This document shows, piece after piece, positions 62,667-64,000 of a stretch of 64,000 nt of DNA. Position 1 is the first letter of the stretch, and every line of letters begins with the position of its first letter. Where the stretch lies: the NCBI GenBank assembly GCA_037043235.1, contig JAWRVZ010000095.1, positions 939,001-1,003,000 on the forward strand, in the 5' to 3' direction. The translations under genes were made by a program, and so were the position numbers. The notes below the pieces were generated by a model. The model worked only from the letters and a program-made list of their open reading frames with translations, was not told where the DNA came from and searched no databases. The DNA comes from Rhodeus uyekii (taxonomy: Eukaryota; Chordata; Actinopteri; Cypriniformes; Acheilognathidae).

Positions 62667-62708
62667 GTTTAGATACAATATCACTAAGTTGGCTTTCTCA
62701 AGCCAACT
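62667..62708 (+). repeat. C tail, inferred 3' end of C2
   Basis: After (TAA)n come a 20-nt segment, GTTTAGATACAATATCACTA (62667-62686), in the position of the A and B leaders, and a hairpin: AGTTGGCTT (62687-62695), loop TCTC, AAGCCAACT (62700-62708), extendable to an 11-bp stem (62685-62710). Positions 62691-62708 are the exact 18-nt reverse complement of the C key (3113-3130, and 62743-62760 in C3). Alternatively it could be extra 5' sequence of C3, but C1 and C2 lack it before their heads. Confidence 0.7.
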
Positions 62709-63380
62709 TAACTAGATAGAGGAAGTTTATGATATAAACTTCAGTTGGCTTGAGAAAGCCTAGCCTGAAAGTTAAATTTATTTGTAAAAGCTTAAAAAGT
62801 TTTGAAAGTTTACAGATGGATAGATGGAAAGAATTAGATCTTGAGCATATATACTCTTGTTAGTTATTGCCTTGCGTTGTTTCTAGGCAGTTACTAAGGT
62901 GTCGTTATGTTCTTTGATCATAATTTAATCTTTAATCAATTGATGATCAATTTTGCTAGCAAGATTTAATGTTAATTATCTTGTTGCTAGCAAGATTTAG
63001 TATGAATTCCGAAGTCATTAGCAACATTTAACATAAATAAGCATGTTGCTGGCAAGAATTTGCTGAATTAGCATATTGTTAGCAAGATTTATCGTTAATT
63101 AGCTTGAAAAGTTTTGAGAGTTTAAACTTAAAAATGAGTTATAATTATGCTTTTTGATCCTCAAAGTGTTGGAAAATTGTAATTAGTTTATAAAAATGTT
63201 TACGGTTTAATTACATCCTTGGCTTTTAACGGTCAGTTTTCACTAATGCAAAAAATACTTTGTTTAATTTCTATTTTAAAGCTGTAATTAAGCATTATTA
63301 GTATAGGCTAATCACTTTCAAAAGAGACTGCAGTTACACTGCATGTATATGTAGCCTTTTATATATACTAAATAGATGTG

Positions 63381-63412
<32 letters not shown>

Positions 63413-63424
63413 ATATGTATAGAG

Positions 63425-63481
<57 letters not shown>

Positions 63482-63625
63482 ACTGTGAATAATACTTTGT
63501 TTTATTTCTATTTTAAAGCTGTAATTAAGCATTATTAATATAGGCTAATCACTTTCAAAAGAGACTGCAGTTACACCACAGTTACACTATATGTAGCCTT
63601 TTATATATACGAAATAGATGTGTGT

Positions 63626-63667
<42 letters not shown>

Positions 63668-64000
63668 GGTACTGTGACACTGTGAATAATACTTTGTTTT
63701 ATTTCTATTTTAAAGATGTAATTAAGCATTATTTATGTAGTCTTACCACTTTCAAAACAGACAGCAGTTACACTGAATGTATATGGAGCCCTTTATATTT
63801 ACAATATAAATGTAGATAGATATGCATGTATGTGTGTGAATAGATTTAGGCGCTATAAATAAACGTAGGCGCTTAGGCGTGGACGCGCGAATGCGGGAGG
63901 ACGCGCGTATATGGAGCCTCTAATACATACTTTTTAGATGTATATGTAAATCCTTCCTTCATGGGAAACAAACTTAAATATTAGTATTTTTAAAATAATT
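62709..64000 (+). mobile_element. C element copy 3 (C3), truncated by the window end
   Basis: Starts TAACTAGATAG with the head hairpin (62722-62730 and 62734-62742) and key (62743-62760). It covers the motif cluster, the three ~170-bp modules and the start of the 190-bp modules. No LTR is present at the C1 insertion point. Shares with C2 several variants that differ from C1. Confidence 0.85.
63387..63478. repeat. (TA)n-(GT)n-(TA)n compound microsatellite in C3
   Basis: Same position and order as in C1 and C2, with different tract lengths. The one-base-shifted small open frames here are translated microsatellite. Confidence 0.9.

Noticed and set aside
7950..62708. CRISPR-like array of 50-nt repeats
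   Set aside because: The repeated tail units are separated only by TAA triplets, not unique spacers, and the setting is eukaryotic repeat DNA.

Overview
The window looks like teleost fish genomic DNA, probably cyprinid. This is inferred from long TA/GT and AAT microsatellites, a gypsy-like solo LTR, and GC-poor non-coding repeat families of a kind familiar from fish genomes. I find no protein-coding, rRNA or tRNA gene. Every open frame is under 110 codons, is repeated with its host repeat, and often runs into translated microsatellite (poly-N, poly-R, poly-I, IYIY).

The whole 64 kb is a same-orientation pile of three repeat families, named C, B and A here. Each has the same plan: a 5' head with a short hairpin followed by a 12-18 nt 'key'; a non-coding body; an (AAT)n tract; and a 3' tail made of a 20-nt leader plus a hairpin whose 3' arm is the exact reverse complement of that family's key. 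Layout: flank (1-90); C copy 1 with a solo LTR (91-3078); C copy 2 (3079-5803); B copy 1 (5804-7949); then 33 A units and two more B units (7950-62588) with 18 clusters of A tails; a lone B tail (62598-62645); a lone C tail (62667-62708); and C copy 3, cut by the window end (62709-64000).

The main observation is that heads and tails nest like brackets. C2 and B1 run straight from body and AAT tract into another element's head. Their missing tails lie about 57 and 55 kb downstream in the reverse order (A tails, then B, then C). The other two B units are closed by their own B tail and then by an A tail. Near-identical copies inside the window show the site empty (A3, A4, A15) and filled (A12, A2, A9, A20). 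The simplest reading is that each family carries its own (AAT)n landing pad between body and tail, and that later elements insert there in one orientation.

Unequal exchange then rearranged the array. Blocks of 1-4 kb recur almost unchanged, breakpoints fall inside elements, and the 50-nt tail unit expanded like a minisatellite (44 A tails for 33 A heads). A bodies also carry regularly repeated matches to CTCF, CREB/ATF and YY1 consensus motifs, all in one orientation. Family names, mobility mechanism and regulatory roles are inference; no database search was possible.
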